61,084 bases of DNA. Source: an uncultured Nitratireductor sp. (GTDB lineage Bacteria > Pseudomonadota > Alphaproteobacteria > Rhizobiales > Rhizobiaceae). The position numbers and the translations under genes are program-made. Shown in pieces: positions 54,633 to 61,084 of the stretch. Position 1 is the stretch's first letter. Every line of letters starts with the position of its first letter. The stretch lies in NCBI RefSeq assembly GCF_913053745.1, contig NZ_CAJXGF010000006.1:1-61084 (forward strand), given 5' to 3'. The notes beneath the pieces were generated by a model. It was not told the origin of the DNA, made no database searches, and worked only from the letters and a program-made list of their open reading frames with translations.

Positions 54633-55180
54633 CGCAAGTCCTCGCAATTGTTGCCCAGAGCCTCTCCTCCCTGAGCGGTCGTTCAGTCGCCGGGCTGCCC
54701 TTGCGGCCATCCGGGGTGTATGCACGGCATTTCCGTTTAGAAGCCGGAGGAACGCTACCGGTTCGCTCCGGCGCATTTCTTGTTCTTGGGCGGGGCATTC
54801 CTGCCTATGATTTTTCTCCGGTCATTGCCGGACCGCCTTCGTCGCGCCGATCGCCAGCTACATTACCACGACCCCGGGAGGCGTTTGCAATGCATTGGCG
54901 ACATGATTTGCGCACGATAAGACAGCAGTACTGTCCTATTCGCTGAAATGCCAGAAATACCAACACCAGACAAGACGGAAATGCAAATTTTTTGCGCAAA
55001 AAGCGAAAGAAAATTCCCAAACTGCAAGTATTGCCGAAATTATCCGTCATTACCGCAGATCATCCTGCAAAGCTCCATAATGACCGCAACATCTCATCTT
55101 CAGGGCTTGATACGGGAGAGCGAAGCGCGCAATGTCGCGCCGCCACTGCTTATTTTGAGGTCAAAAGAGAGATCGACTGC
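54633..55180. other. Divergent intergenic region gltB / threonine aldolase
   Basis: 548 bp with no convincing gene. It must carry the gltB promoter on the minus strand and the aldolase promoter on the plus strand; an AT-rich block at 54960-55080 and a 14-bp palindrome at 54989-55002 mark the likely control region. An 84-codon plus frame and an 81-codon minus frame in it have no recognisable features. Confidence 0.45.
54989..55002. promoter_or_regulatory. 14-bp palindrome TTTTTGCGCAAAAA
   Basis: Perfect inverted repeat in the gap between gltB and the threonine aldolase. Such AT-rich palindromes with a GCGC centre are often sites for Lrp/AsnC-type regulators; that is inference only. Confidence 0.35.
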
Positions 55181-56233
55181 ATGAATTTCGCCTCCGACAA
55201 CTGGGCCGGCGCTCATCCGCAAATTGCCGAAGCGCTCACTTTCAATGCAAGCGGCTATTCATCGGCCTACGGAACCGGCGATCTGGACAGGCGGGTCGAA
55301 CAGATCTTCTGCGATATATTCGAACGCGAGGTCGGGGTCTTTTTCGTCGGCACAGGCACGGCGGCGAACAGCCTCTCGCTTGCATGGGCGGCCAAGCCCG
55401 GCGGCGTCGCATTCTGCCATTCGGAGGCCCATGCCATCGAGGATGAGGGCGGAGCGCCGGAATATCTGACCGGCGGAACACGATTGAAAGGCGTTGCGGG
55501 CAGTCTGGGCCGCATGGAGGCGGATGCGCTCGATGCGGCGATCCGCGAATATCCTGCCGAGTTCGTGCATGCAGGGCAGCCGGTCGCCGCCTCCATTACA
55601 CAGGCAACCGAGATCGGCACACTCTATCCCTTAGAGGAGATCGAGAAGATCGCGGGGATCTGTCGCCAGGCAGACATCCCGCTTCATCTGGACGGTGCCC
55701 GTTTTGCAAATGCGCTGGTGGCACTCGAAACGACGCCGGCCGAGATGACTTGGAAACGCGGTGTGGACATCGTCTCTTTCGGCGGCACCAAGAATGGCTG
55801 CTGGTGCGCGGAGGCCATTGTCGTGCTCGACCCGGCGAAAATCGGCCAGATGCGCTTCTTGCGCAAGCGCGCGGCGCAGCTCTTTTCGAAGTCGCGTTTC
55901 ATGGCCGCGCAATTCGAAGCCTATTTCAAGGACGAACTGTGGCTCGATACCGCGCGTCATGCCAATGCGGTGGCAGCGGATCTTGCAGCCGTCATATCGG
56001 CGACCGACGGCGCACGTCTTGCCTGGGAGCCACAGGCAAACGAGGTGTTCGCGCTTTTAACGGCCGATAAGGCGAGGGTTTTGCAGGCCGCCGGTGCGCA
56101 ATTTCATCCCTGGAAGGCGCCCCTCTCTTTTATCGGTGAAATGAAAGAAGACGAGCTTCTGTACCGTTTCGTGACCAGCTTCGCGACGGAACACTCAGAA
56201 ATCGAACGGTTCTCGCAAGCTTTAAACGGCTGA
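55181..56233 (+). CDS. Low-specificity L-threonine aldolase family protein (PLP)
   Basis: 350 residues from ATG 55181, the point where family proteins start (MNFASDNWAGAHPQI). PLP-enzyme motifs are visible: VGTGTAANSLSLAWAAKPGG, HSEAHAIEDEGGAPEYL, IPLHLDGARFANALVAL, and the PLP lysine in SFGGTKNGCWCAEAIVVLDP. It cleaves L-threonine/allo-threonine to glycine and acetaldehyde, or acts on related beta-hydroxy amino acids. Upstream codons in frame lack a ribosome site. It is not in an operon with the downstream bufferin genes, because a hairpin lies between. Confidence 0.93.
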   Translation: MNFASDNWAGAHPQIAEALTFNASGYSSAYGTGDLDRRVEQIFCDIFEREVGVFFVGTGTAANSLSLAWAAKPGGVAFCHSEAHAIEDEGGAPEYLTGGTRLKGVAGSLGRMEADALDAAIREYPAEFVHAGQPVAASITQATEIGTLYPLEEIEKIAGICRQADIPLHLDGARFANALVALETTPAEMTWKRGVDIVSFGGTKNGCWCAEAIVVLDPAKIGQMRFLRKRAAQLFSKSRFMAAQFEAYFKDELWLDTARHANAVAADLAAVISATDGARLAWEPQANEVFALLTADKARVLQAAGAQFHPWKAPLSFIGEMKEDELLYRFVTSFATEHSEIERFSQALNG

Positions 56234-56246
56234 ACGGTTTAGGCAC

Positions 56247-56271
56247 GAGGCCCTGCGATAAACAGGGCCTC
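56247..56271 (+). terminator. Hairpin after threonine aldolase gene
   Basis: GAGGCCCTG-CGATAAA-CAGGGCCTC, a perfect 9-bp stem 13 bp after the stop. There is no T-run, so termination would be weak. Confidence 0.5.
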
Positions 56272-56389
56272 ACACCCAAGTGATGCTGGCTCGCGCGCGC
56301 TTGATTTCCAAGTGAACGATCCCTCTGAAAAAACGGTCCTGCCGGAGCAGCAATCCGGTTTCGACACGACCTCTAGAGGAGATCATTTC

Positions 56390-56695
56390 ATGTCCACGAA
56401 AACCGCACTTACCGCCGCCTACATTGCCGGTACCGTTGCCGCCGCACTGTCGGCCGGCACCGTGGCCACGACAACCGCCGCACAGGCCCAGGAAAAAGAA
56501 AAATGCTATGGCGTGTCCATGGCGGGCAAGAACGACTGCGCAGCTGGCCCCGGCACCACATGCGCCGGCACATCAAAGGTCGACTACCAGGGCAATGCCT
56601 GGACTTATGTCGATGCGGGCACCTGCACCACGATGGAACTGCCCGACGACCGCATGGGTTCGCTTGAGCCGCTCGAGCGCGACCTGCCGTCCTGA
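56390..56695 (+). CDS. bufA1: BufA1/DUF2282 bufferin-type precursor peptide
   Basis: 101-residue exported peptide from ATG 56390, with AGAGGAG upstream; the longer frame from 56312 lacks a ribosome site. A signal peptide ends about residue 33 (AQA). The mature part carries four cysteines, C39, C50, C58 and C79, in the pattern [14 protein letters not shown], then [10 protein letters not shown], then YVDAGTC. This is the DUF2282 layout of bufferin-1 or GigA. In such systems cysteines are modified by a DUF692 enzyme and the peptide binds copper in the periplasm. It starts the operon bufA1-B-C-doxX. A weak ECF-like motif GTGAAC-N16-CGGTCC (56312-56339) lies upstream. Confidence 0.9.
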   Translation: MSTKTALTAAYIAGTVAAALSAGTVATTTAAQAQEKEKCYGVSMAGKNDCAAGPGTTCAGTSKVDYQGNAWTYVDAGTCTTMELPDDRMGSLEPLERDLPS

Positions 56696-56740
56696 TCCGG
56701 CTCGACACAATCCAAAGACAACAATGCCGGGAGACGCCCG

Positions 56741-57661
56741 ATGGCACGCGAGTCCGCAGTCCACTCCGCAATCCAACGCCGCTTCCCGGCATTCGATCCC
56801 GCCGGCCGTGCCGGCGCGAGTTTCAAACCCCAGCATTTCGATGCCATCGCGGCTGATCCCGCCTCGGTCGGTTTCGTCGAGGTGCATGCGGAAAACTATA
56901 TGGGGGCGGGCGGTCCGCCACACGCCTCGCTAACCGAGATTCGCAAAGTGCTACCGGTCTCCCTGCACGGCGTGTGCATGTCCATCGGCGGGCACAATCC
57001 AATCGATCGGGAACATCTGGCCCGTTTCGCAAGTCTTGTGGAGCGTTATGAGCCCTTCAAGATTTCGGAGCATCTCGCCTGGTCGACCCATGACGACGTC
57101 TTCTTCAACGACCTCCTGCCCCTACCCTATACCGACGAGACGCTGGCGCGTGTGTGCGAGCATATCGATCAGGTGCAAAACACCATCGGCAGACCGGTGC
57201 TTCTGGAGAACCCGTCCACCTATATTTTGTTTTGCGAATCCGAATGGGCCGAAACGGATTTTCTGCGCGAGATCGTTAAACGGACAGGCTGCGGGCTGCT
57301 GCTCGACATCAACAATGTCTTCGTCTCGGCCACCAATCATGGCTACAGCGCCACGGAGTATCTGGCCGATTTTCCGTTGCAGCATGTCGGCGAAATCCAC
57401 CTGGCGGGCCATGACGAACAGGAAGACGACGAAGGGTCTCCCCTTTTGATCGACAGTCATGACCGACCTGTCGCCGATCCTGTGTGGAGCTTGTATGAGA
57501 TGGTGATCGACGAGCGCGGCCCCATCGACACGCTGGTCGAATGGGATTCGGAGGTTCCCGACTGGCCGATCCTGCGGTCCGAAGCAACCGCGGCCGAGCA
57601 TATCCTCGACCGCTATCGCGGGCGCCAACAGCGCATGAACCGTCATGTCCTACAGTCCTGA
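56741..57661 (+). CDS. bufB: DUF692 multinuclear iron-dependent oxidative enzyme, bufferin maturase (BufB)
   Basis: 306 residues, TIM-barrel DUF692 family (related to MbnB). Probable iron ligands are well conserved: E47 and E51 in [12 protein letters not shown]76 in [12 protein letters not shown]110-H111 in SEHLAWS, E156 in LLENPS, D189-N191-N192 in [12 protein letters not shown]200, E218-H220 and H224 in [10 protein letters not shown]240 in IDSHDRP, and E267 and D269 in [11 protein letters not shown]. It should modify the BufA1 cysteines using oxygen. It lies 45 bp after bufA1 and overlaps bufC by 17 bp. Residues are listed from sequence; the metal roles are inferred from the family. Confidence 0.94.
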   Translation: MARESAVHSAIQRRFPAFDPAGRAGASFKPQHFDAIAADPASVGFVEVHAENYMGAGGPPHASLTEIRKVLPVSLHGVCMSIGGHNPIDREHLARFASLVERYEPFKISEHLAWSTHDDVFFNDLLPLPYTDETLARVCEHIDQVQNTIGRPVLLENPSTYILFCESEWAETDFLREIVKRTGCGLLLDINNVFVSATNHGYSATEYLADFPLQHVGEIHLAGHDEQEDDEGSPLLIDSHDRPVADPVWSLYEMVIDERGPIDTLVEWDSEVPDWPILRSEATAAEHILDRYRGRQQRMNRHVLQS

Positions 57662-58460
57662 CACGATGGCGAAAAGACACAGGCTCGCCTACGACGATGC
57701 GTTCGGCGCAGTGCTGCTCGATCCCGAACGCGATACGCCACAAGGCGTGATCGGTCCGCGAGGAAAAGCGGCGAACAAGCGCTTCAACGTCTACCGCAAC
57801 AATGTCACGCATGGGTTGGTGAATGCGCTTTGCGAAATTTTTCCGGCCGTCACCCTAATACTCGGGGAACAGAATTTTCGCATGATCGCGCGGGATTTCC
57901 TGCGTGCCCGCCCGCCGAGTTCGCGCCTCGTTTTCGAATACGGACACGAGTTTGCGGATTTCCTCGCCGGTTTCGCGCCGATCCAGCATCTGAGATATCT
58001 GCCCGACGTGGCACGGCTGGAGCGCGCCTGGCTCGATGCCTATCATGCAGCCGACCGAACACCGCTCGCGCCCTCTGCCCTTGGCGCATTTGCGCCCGAG
58101 CGGCTTGCAACGGCACTCTTCACACCGCACCCGGCCACCAAGCTCATCGCCTCGGATTATGCCGTGCATACGATCTTCATGGCCCATCGCAAGGGCCCCA
58201 TGCCGGAACGTATCAACGCCAGCGTCGCCGAGGCAGCGCTCGTGACCCGACCGTTGCTGGACGTGCGGGTGCACAAGCTCGACCGGGGGCAATTCCATTT
58301 CTTGCAAGCGCTTTGCCAGGGCGCCACCCTACAGAAAGCTGCCAGCAGGGCGCTGGAAAACCACCCCTCTTTCGATCTTTCGACCGCAATCGCCCTTCTG
58401 ATCGAAAGCGGCGCTTTTGAAAGCTGTCGCTCTTGCAGCGTCACCGACGAAGAGGACTGA
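57645..58460 (+). CDS. bufC: DUF2063 protein, bufferin maturation partner (BufC)
   Basis: 271 residues. N-terminal DUF2063 domain, helical, with [33 protein letters not shown] and [37 protein letters not shown], as in MbnC/GigC-type proteins that bind the precursor leader and the DUF692 enzyme. The C-terminal half resembles a winged-helix-like or SPASM-independent module with [21 protein letters not shown]. Its start overlaps bufB by 17 bp; ATG 57666 is an alternative just after the bufB stop. The tail ends in cysteines (ESCRSCSV). Confidence 0.92.
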   Translation: MSYSPDTMAKRHRLAYDDAFGAVLLDPERDTPQGVIGPRGKAANKRFNVYRNNVTHGLVNALCEIFPAVTLILGEQNFRMIARDFLRARPPSSRLVFEYGHEFADFLAGFAPIQHLRYLPDVARLERAWLDAYHAADRTPLAPSALGAFAPERLATALFTPHPATKLIASDYAVHTIFMAHRKGPMPERINASVAEAALVTRPLLDVRVHKLDRGQFHFLQALCQGATLQKAASRALENHPSFDLSTAIALLIESGAFESCRSCSVTDEED

Positions 58461-58465
58461 CACCG

Positions 58466-59035
58466 GTGTTTCAGACAATCCAGGACCTGCATGCGCGCCT
58501 ATTCTCAACCGTGGAACGCATATTCGACGGCTGGTTTCTGGGACTTGCGGCGCGGTTTGCCTTTTTTGCGGTGCTCTATTTCTACTTCCTGAACTCCGCC
58601 AGAACCAAAGTGGAGGAAGGCATCTTCGGCTTCTTCAGCATCGCCGACGGCGCCTACTACCAGATCGCTTTACCGGCGGTGGAAGCTGCGAATGGCGATA
58701 TCTCGGCCGTTCCCTTCATTCCGTGGGGCGCGATGGTGTGGGTTGGAACCTACGCGGAATTCGTTTTGCCGCTTCTGATCGTCATCGGACTGTTCACCAG
58801 GATCGCCGCGCTCGGCATGATCGGTTTCGTTCTGGTGCAATCCTATGTGGATATCGCCGTGCACAAGGTCGGCTCGGAAACGGCCGGTGCCTGGTTCGAC
58901 CGTTTCTCGGACGGATTGATTTGGGATCAGCGCACGCTCTGGATTCTCCCACTTCTCTATCTGGTGCTGAAAGGCGCCGGGCTGATCTCGCTCGATGCGC
59001 TTCTTTCGCGCCGACGCAACTCCCCAAGTTCATGA
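58466..59035 (+). CDS. DoxX-family membrane protein of the bufferin operon
   Basis: 189 residues from GTG 58466, with AGAGGA nine bases upstream; the longer frame starts at a TTG inside bufC. Four membrane segments are seen (GLAARFAFFAVLYFYFLNSA, FVLPLLIVIGLFTRIAALGMIGFVLVQSYVDIAV, LWILPLLYLVLKGAGLISL). DoxX proteins end many DUF2282-DUF692-DUF2063 operons (GigD). It may handle redox or membrane steps of the pathway. It is convergent with hsp20. Confidence 0.88.
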   Translation: MFQTIQDLHARLFSTVERIFDGWFLGLAARFAFFAVLYFYFLNSARTKVEEGIFGFFSIADGAYYQIALPAVEAANGDISAVPFIPWGAMVWVGTYAEFVLPLLIVIGLFTRIAALGMIGFVLVQSYVDIAVHKVGSETAGAWFDRFSDGLIWDQRTLWILPLLYLVLKGAGLISLDALLSRRRNSPSS

Positions 59036-59087
59036 ATCAAAAGCGGCGCCACAAAGGGCGCCGCCGTCGTTTGTCAGGGTATGGGCC

Positions 59088-59546
59088 TTAGTGGGCCTTG
59101 GCCTCGATCTCCTTCGCATCCTTCACCGAAGCGATGGGAATGCGGCGCGGCTTCATCTCCTCGGGGATGTTGCGCGTAAGGTCGATGTGCAGAAGGCCAT
59201 TTTCGAGATTGGCGCCCGTCACTTCCACATGATCGGCGAGCTGAAAACGACGCTCGAAGCTACGCGCGGCGATGCCGCGATAAAGCAGTTCGCTCTCGCC
59301 ATTCTGGTCGGAAGCCTTCTCGCCCTTGACGGTAAGCACGTTGCGATGAGCCTCGATGGAAATATCTTCGTCGCCAAATCCAGCGACCGCCATCGAGATG
59401 CGATAGGCATCATCGCCCGTGCGCTCGATGTTATAGGGCGGATAGGTCTGGCCGTTTTCCGGCTGGCCCAGCGTATCGAGCATCGAGAAAAGCCGGTCGA
59501 AGCCGACGGTGGAACGATAAAGAGGTGAAAAATCAACGTGACGCAT
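59088..59546 (-). CDS. Small heat-shock protein, Hsp20 family
   Basis: 152 residues from ATG 59546 (AGGAGA upstream; the longer frame is in the untranslated leader). Alpha-crystallin domain: YNIERTGDDAYRISMAVAGFGDEDISI, VLTVKGEKASD, and ELLYRGIAARSFERRFQLADHVEVTGANLENGLLHIDL with the final G-x-L motif. It binds unfolding proteins in the cytoplasm under heat stress. Its leader has an apparent ROSE thermometer and the promoter looks RpoH-dependent. Confidence 0.95.
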   Translation of the reverse strand: MRHVDFSPLYRSTVGFDRLFSMLDTLGQPENGQTYPPYNIERTGDDAYRISMAVAGFGDEDISIEAHRNVLTVKGEKASDQNGESELLYRGIAARSFERRFQLADHVEVTGANLENGLLHIDLTRNIPEEMKPRRIPIASVKDAKEIEAKAH

Positions 59547-59643
59547 GGTCTGTTCTCCTGTTGAGCAACATTGCGTTGTAGCCGTTTTCCGAAACCCGCT
59601 CATGGGCGTTTCGCACTGACCAGCAGCCCCGTTCTGGCGGCTG
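59547..59643 (-). promoter_or_regulatory. ROSE-like RNA thermometer in hsp20 leader
   Basis: About 97 bases of leader. The ribosome site is AGGAG (minus strand, 59559-59555). It is immediately preceded by TTGCT-CAAC (59568-59560), matching the ROSE anti-Shine-Dalgarno UYGCU with a 4-base loop and a bulged G. It should pair with AGGA at low temperature and melt on heating. The element type is known for rhizobial small heat-shock genes. Confidence 0.78.
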
Positions 59644-59649
59644 CGGAAG

Positions 59650-59680
59650 ATATATGGGAACAGCAAAAATTCAGTTCAAG
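59650..59680 (-). promoter_or_regulatory. RpoH (sigma-32) type promoter for hsp20
   Basis: On the minus strand CTTGAA (59680-59675) and CCCATATAT (59658-59650) are separated by 16 bp. This matches the alphaproteobacterial sigma-32 consensus closely. Start near 59643. Confidence 0.8.
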
Positions 59681-59795
59681 AGCGCACCGCAACCACATGA
59701 ACGACGGATGAACGATGCGCTCGGATACCGTTCAGCTTGGCATTGTTAGGGTTGATGCAATCGATCGGTGGCACAGCGTTGTCGCCGCGCAGCCC

Positions 59796-59866
59796 GTGCA
59801 ACCCTGCGGAAGCACAAAGACGCTGTAGATTATTGAGTATGCGCATCGGCTTTCGTGACGATGCGC
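59796..59866. repeat. Palindromic intergenic element, possible copy 3 of the repeat
   Basis: Starts with CCCTGCGGAAGCACAAAGACGCTGTAG, similar to the GCGGAAACACAAAGAGATAGAG core of the other two, then a perfect 8-bp stem GCGCATCG/CGATGCGC (59841-59848, 59859-59866). More diverged than copies 1 and 2. Confidence 0.5.
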
Positions 59867-59910
59867 CGGGAAACGCACCGGATGTAACGTCCCTTCCACC
59901 GGTGCGGAAA

Positions 59911-59947
59911 GCCGGAAGCGGCATTGCGCCGCTTCCGGCATCCGTTT
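59911..59947 (+). terminator. Orphan strong terminator hairpin
   Basis: GCCGGAAGCGGC-ATTGC-GCCGCTTCCGGC, a perfect 12-bp stem, then ATCCGTTTTTA. No plus-strand gene ends just before it, so it may end an untranslated RNA; another stem GCACCGG/CCGGTGC (59875-59881, 59899-59905) precedes it. Confidence 0.65.
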
Positions 59948-60059
59948 TTACAAGAAACGGTTCTGTTTCTTGCCTTTCGGAGTTCCCAGCTCTATCACTT
60001 CATAGGAATATGATCTTCCTCCGCTCCCTCAAATTCTCGCTTGAGGCCAACGATCCCGC

Positions 60060-61019
60060 ATGGACGACCTGCTCATCTCCGTTCCGGAAAACCCCGCACC
60101 AGAGGGGATAAAGGCAGGCCGGCTTCAGACCGATGACGGAGTATCGATCCGTTATGCCCGCGTGCCCGGGCGCGGAAAGGAAAAGCATGGCACCGTGGTG
60201 CTGCTTCCCGGGCGCAACGAGTATATCGAGAAGTATTTCGAGACCGCTGACGATCTGGCACGGCGGGGTTATGGATCGGCGATTCTGGACTGGCGCGGTC
60301 AGGGCGGTTCCGAGCGGCTTCTGGCGAACGCCAATCGCGGTTATGTGGAAAGCTTCAACGATTACATCCGCGACCTGGACGCACTCTTCGAACAGGTGGT
60401 GCTACCGGATTGTCGGGGTCCTTACTACATACTCGCCCACTCCACGGGCGTTCTGATCGCGCTTCTGGCCTCTCACACCCTGTCCAACCGCGTTCGCCGC
60501 ATGGTGCTTTGCGCACCTCTGCTGGGCCTGGCCGCCTCGCCAGCAACGACATTGTGGGTGGGACGTCTTGCCCAGTTTCTCTACGCTATCGGGCTTGGAA
60601 AAATGTATATGCCGGGTCGGCGCAACCGGCTGAAGACGCCGGATTTTTCGCCTGCAGCACTGAGCTCCGACCCGGAGCGCTTCGCCAGAAACCGGGCGAC
60701 GGTCTCGGCCTGGCCGGGGCTTGCCATCAATGGACCGACAGTGGCGTGGACGCGTGCAATGTTCCGCGCCATCGAACACGTAACAGATCCGGCCTATATG
60801 GCGCGGCTCCACATCCCCTCTCTCATACTGGCCGCCGGAGGCGACCGCGTGGTCTCCAACGCCGCAATCGAGCACTATGCGCGGCATCTGCGTAGCGGAT
60901 CTCTGCTGACTATCGACGGCGCGCGGCACGAGATCCTGCAAGAAGCCGACCGTTACCGGGAGCCGGCGCTCGCTGCCCTTCTCGCCTTCTTGGATGGCAC
61001 GGGCGACATCAATTTCTGA
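60060..61019 (+). CDS. Alpha/beta hydrolase, lysophospholipase-like (PldB type)
   Basis: 319 residues. The fold motifs are HGTVVLLPGRNEYIEKYFETADDLARRGYGSAILDWRGQGGSERL and a nucleophile elbow YILAHSTGVLIALLA, where the GxSxG appears as A-H-S-T-G. Acid and base are in AAGGDRVVSN and DGARHEILQE. It is like the lysophospholipase L2 family (PldB) and may act on lysophospholipids or monoacylglycerols at the membrane. ATG 60060 has no strong ribosome site. The next gene, in the opposite direction, ends at 61026. Confidence 0.9.
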   Translation: MDDLLISVPENPAPEGIKAGRLQTDDGVSIRYARVPGRGKEKHGTVVLLPGRNEYIEKYFETADDLARRGYGSAILDWRGQGGSERLLANANRGYVESFNDYIRDLDALFEQVVLPDCRGPYYILAHSTGVLIALLASHTLSNRVRRMVLCAPLLGLAASPATTLWVGRLAQFLYAIGLGKMYMPGRRNRLKTPDFSPAALSSDPERFARNRATVSAWPGLAINGPTVAWTRAMFRAIEHVTDPAYMARLHIPSLILAAGGDRVVSNAAIEHYARHLRSGSLLTIDGARHEILQEADRYREPALAALLAFLDGTGDINF

Positions 61020-61025
61020 CCCTGT

Positions 61026-61084
61026 TCAACGCAATAGCGCCATCGCCTTTTCATGAAGCTCGGGCGTGGCGGCGGCGACGATGT
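61026..61084 (-). CDS. Partial gene, C-terminus only (possibly inositol-phosphatase family)
   Basis: The last 18 codons of a minus-strand gene that continues beyond the window; the tail reads IVAAATPELHEKAMALLR and then a stop. Such A-A-x-x-x-L-H-E-x-A tails are common in HisN-type inositol-monophosphatase-family phosphatases of rhizobia, but with so little sequence this is only a guess. It is convergent with the hydrolase gene, 6 bp apart. Confidence 0.5.
   Translation of the reverse strand, partial: IVAAATPELHEKAMALLR

Noticed and set aside
51099-54674. 1191-codon plus-strand open frame covering most of gltB
   Set aside because: It is antisense to an unmistakable gltB. Its composition is the complement of that gene, and it has no family motifs.
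56312-56389. Longer BufA1 start at 56312
   Set aside because: There is no ribosome site, and it would place 26 polar residues before a normal signal peptide; ATG 56390 has a good AGAGGAG.
1-61084. tRNA, rRNA, CRISPR arrays, insertion sequences, prophage
   Set aside because: No cloverleaf, repeat-spacer array, transposase or phage structural gene was seen. The muramidase-like gene alone does not make a prophage.

Overview
The window looks like a piece of a GC-rich alphaproteobacterial chromosome, most likely Hyphomicrobiales (Rhizobiales) and close to the Phyllobacteriaceae. The reasons are the rhizobial end of a flagellar cluster (flhA-fliR followed by small poorly conserved genes), an Omp10-type lipoprotein, the ornithine decarboxylase plus homospermidine synthase polyamine route, a DUF459 protein, a ROSE-type thermometer before a small heat-shock gene, and dispersed palindromic repeats of a kind I associate with this group. 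No rRNA, tRNA, CRISPR array, insertion sequence or prophage was seen. The gene content is mostly core-like.

Layout. 1-3986: end of a flagellar export/assembly operon (partial flhA, fliR, four small genes). 4443-9891: MarR and LysR regulators, an SCP2-like protein behind a perfect palindrome, an ornithine decarboxylase/GNAT unit with a long structured leader, and an amidase. 9962-12648: DUF1007 plus NicO metal-transport pair, a small membrane protein and a GNAT. 12898-17764: a TRAP transporter with an adjacent CoA-ligase-like gene. 17892-23977: metallopeptidase, Omp10, homospermidine synthase, YciI, PabB and PepF, all on the minus strand. 24135-31646: sigma-54 response regulator, MepK/YcbK-like peptidase, KDPG aldolase, muramidase-like gene, tRNA hydroxylase TrhO, DUF533 protein. 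31937-34485: modABC, convergent with an OsmC gene. 35163-38291: exported 5'-nucleotidase with a LysM tail, and a divergent MerR/membrane-protein pair. 38420-44989: hemH, SPFH/NfeD pair, kdsD, beta-barrel protein, galU. 45188-47682: lytic transglycosylase and DUF459 protein. 47707-54632: gltB-GST-gltD. 55181-61084: threonine aldolase, a bufferin-type operon, Hsp20, an alpha/beta hydrolase, and the tail of one more gene.

The most notable system is the four-gene operon at 56390-59035: a small exported tetra-cysteine peptide (DUF2282/BufA1), a DUF692 MNIO enzyme, a DUF2063 partner and a DoxX membrane protein. It has the layout of the bufferin/gig operons, which make post-translationally modified copper-binding peptides. 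Other signals that go beyond the genes are: a ROSE-like thermometer with an excellent RpoH promoter before hsp20; a MerR-type stretched-spacer promoter overlapping a perfect 8-bp dyad; a TTGACGT-AA-ACGTCAA operator before the SCP2 gene; a speF-like leader before the ornithine decarboxylase; three palindromic intergenic elements, one of which supplies a stop codon; and a DUF459 protein lacking the usual SGNH serine and histidine.

Working together: ornithine decarboxylase (putrescine) and homospermidine synthase (homospermidine) complete one polyamine route. gltB and gltD form glutamate synthase. modABC supply molybdate. kdsD, galU, the transglycosylase, the muramidase and the YcbK-like peptidase serve the envelope. 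Protein starts were chosen by ribosome-binding site and family length where the longest open frame ran too far upstream.
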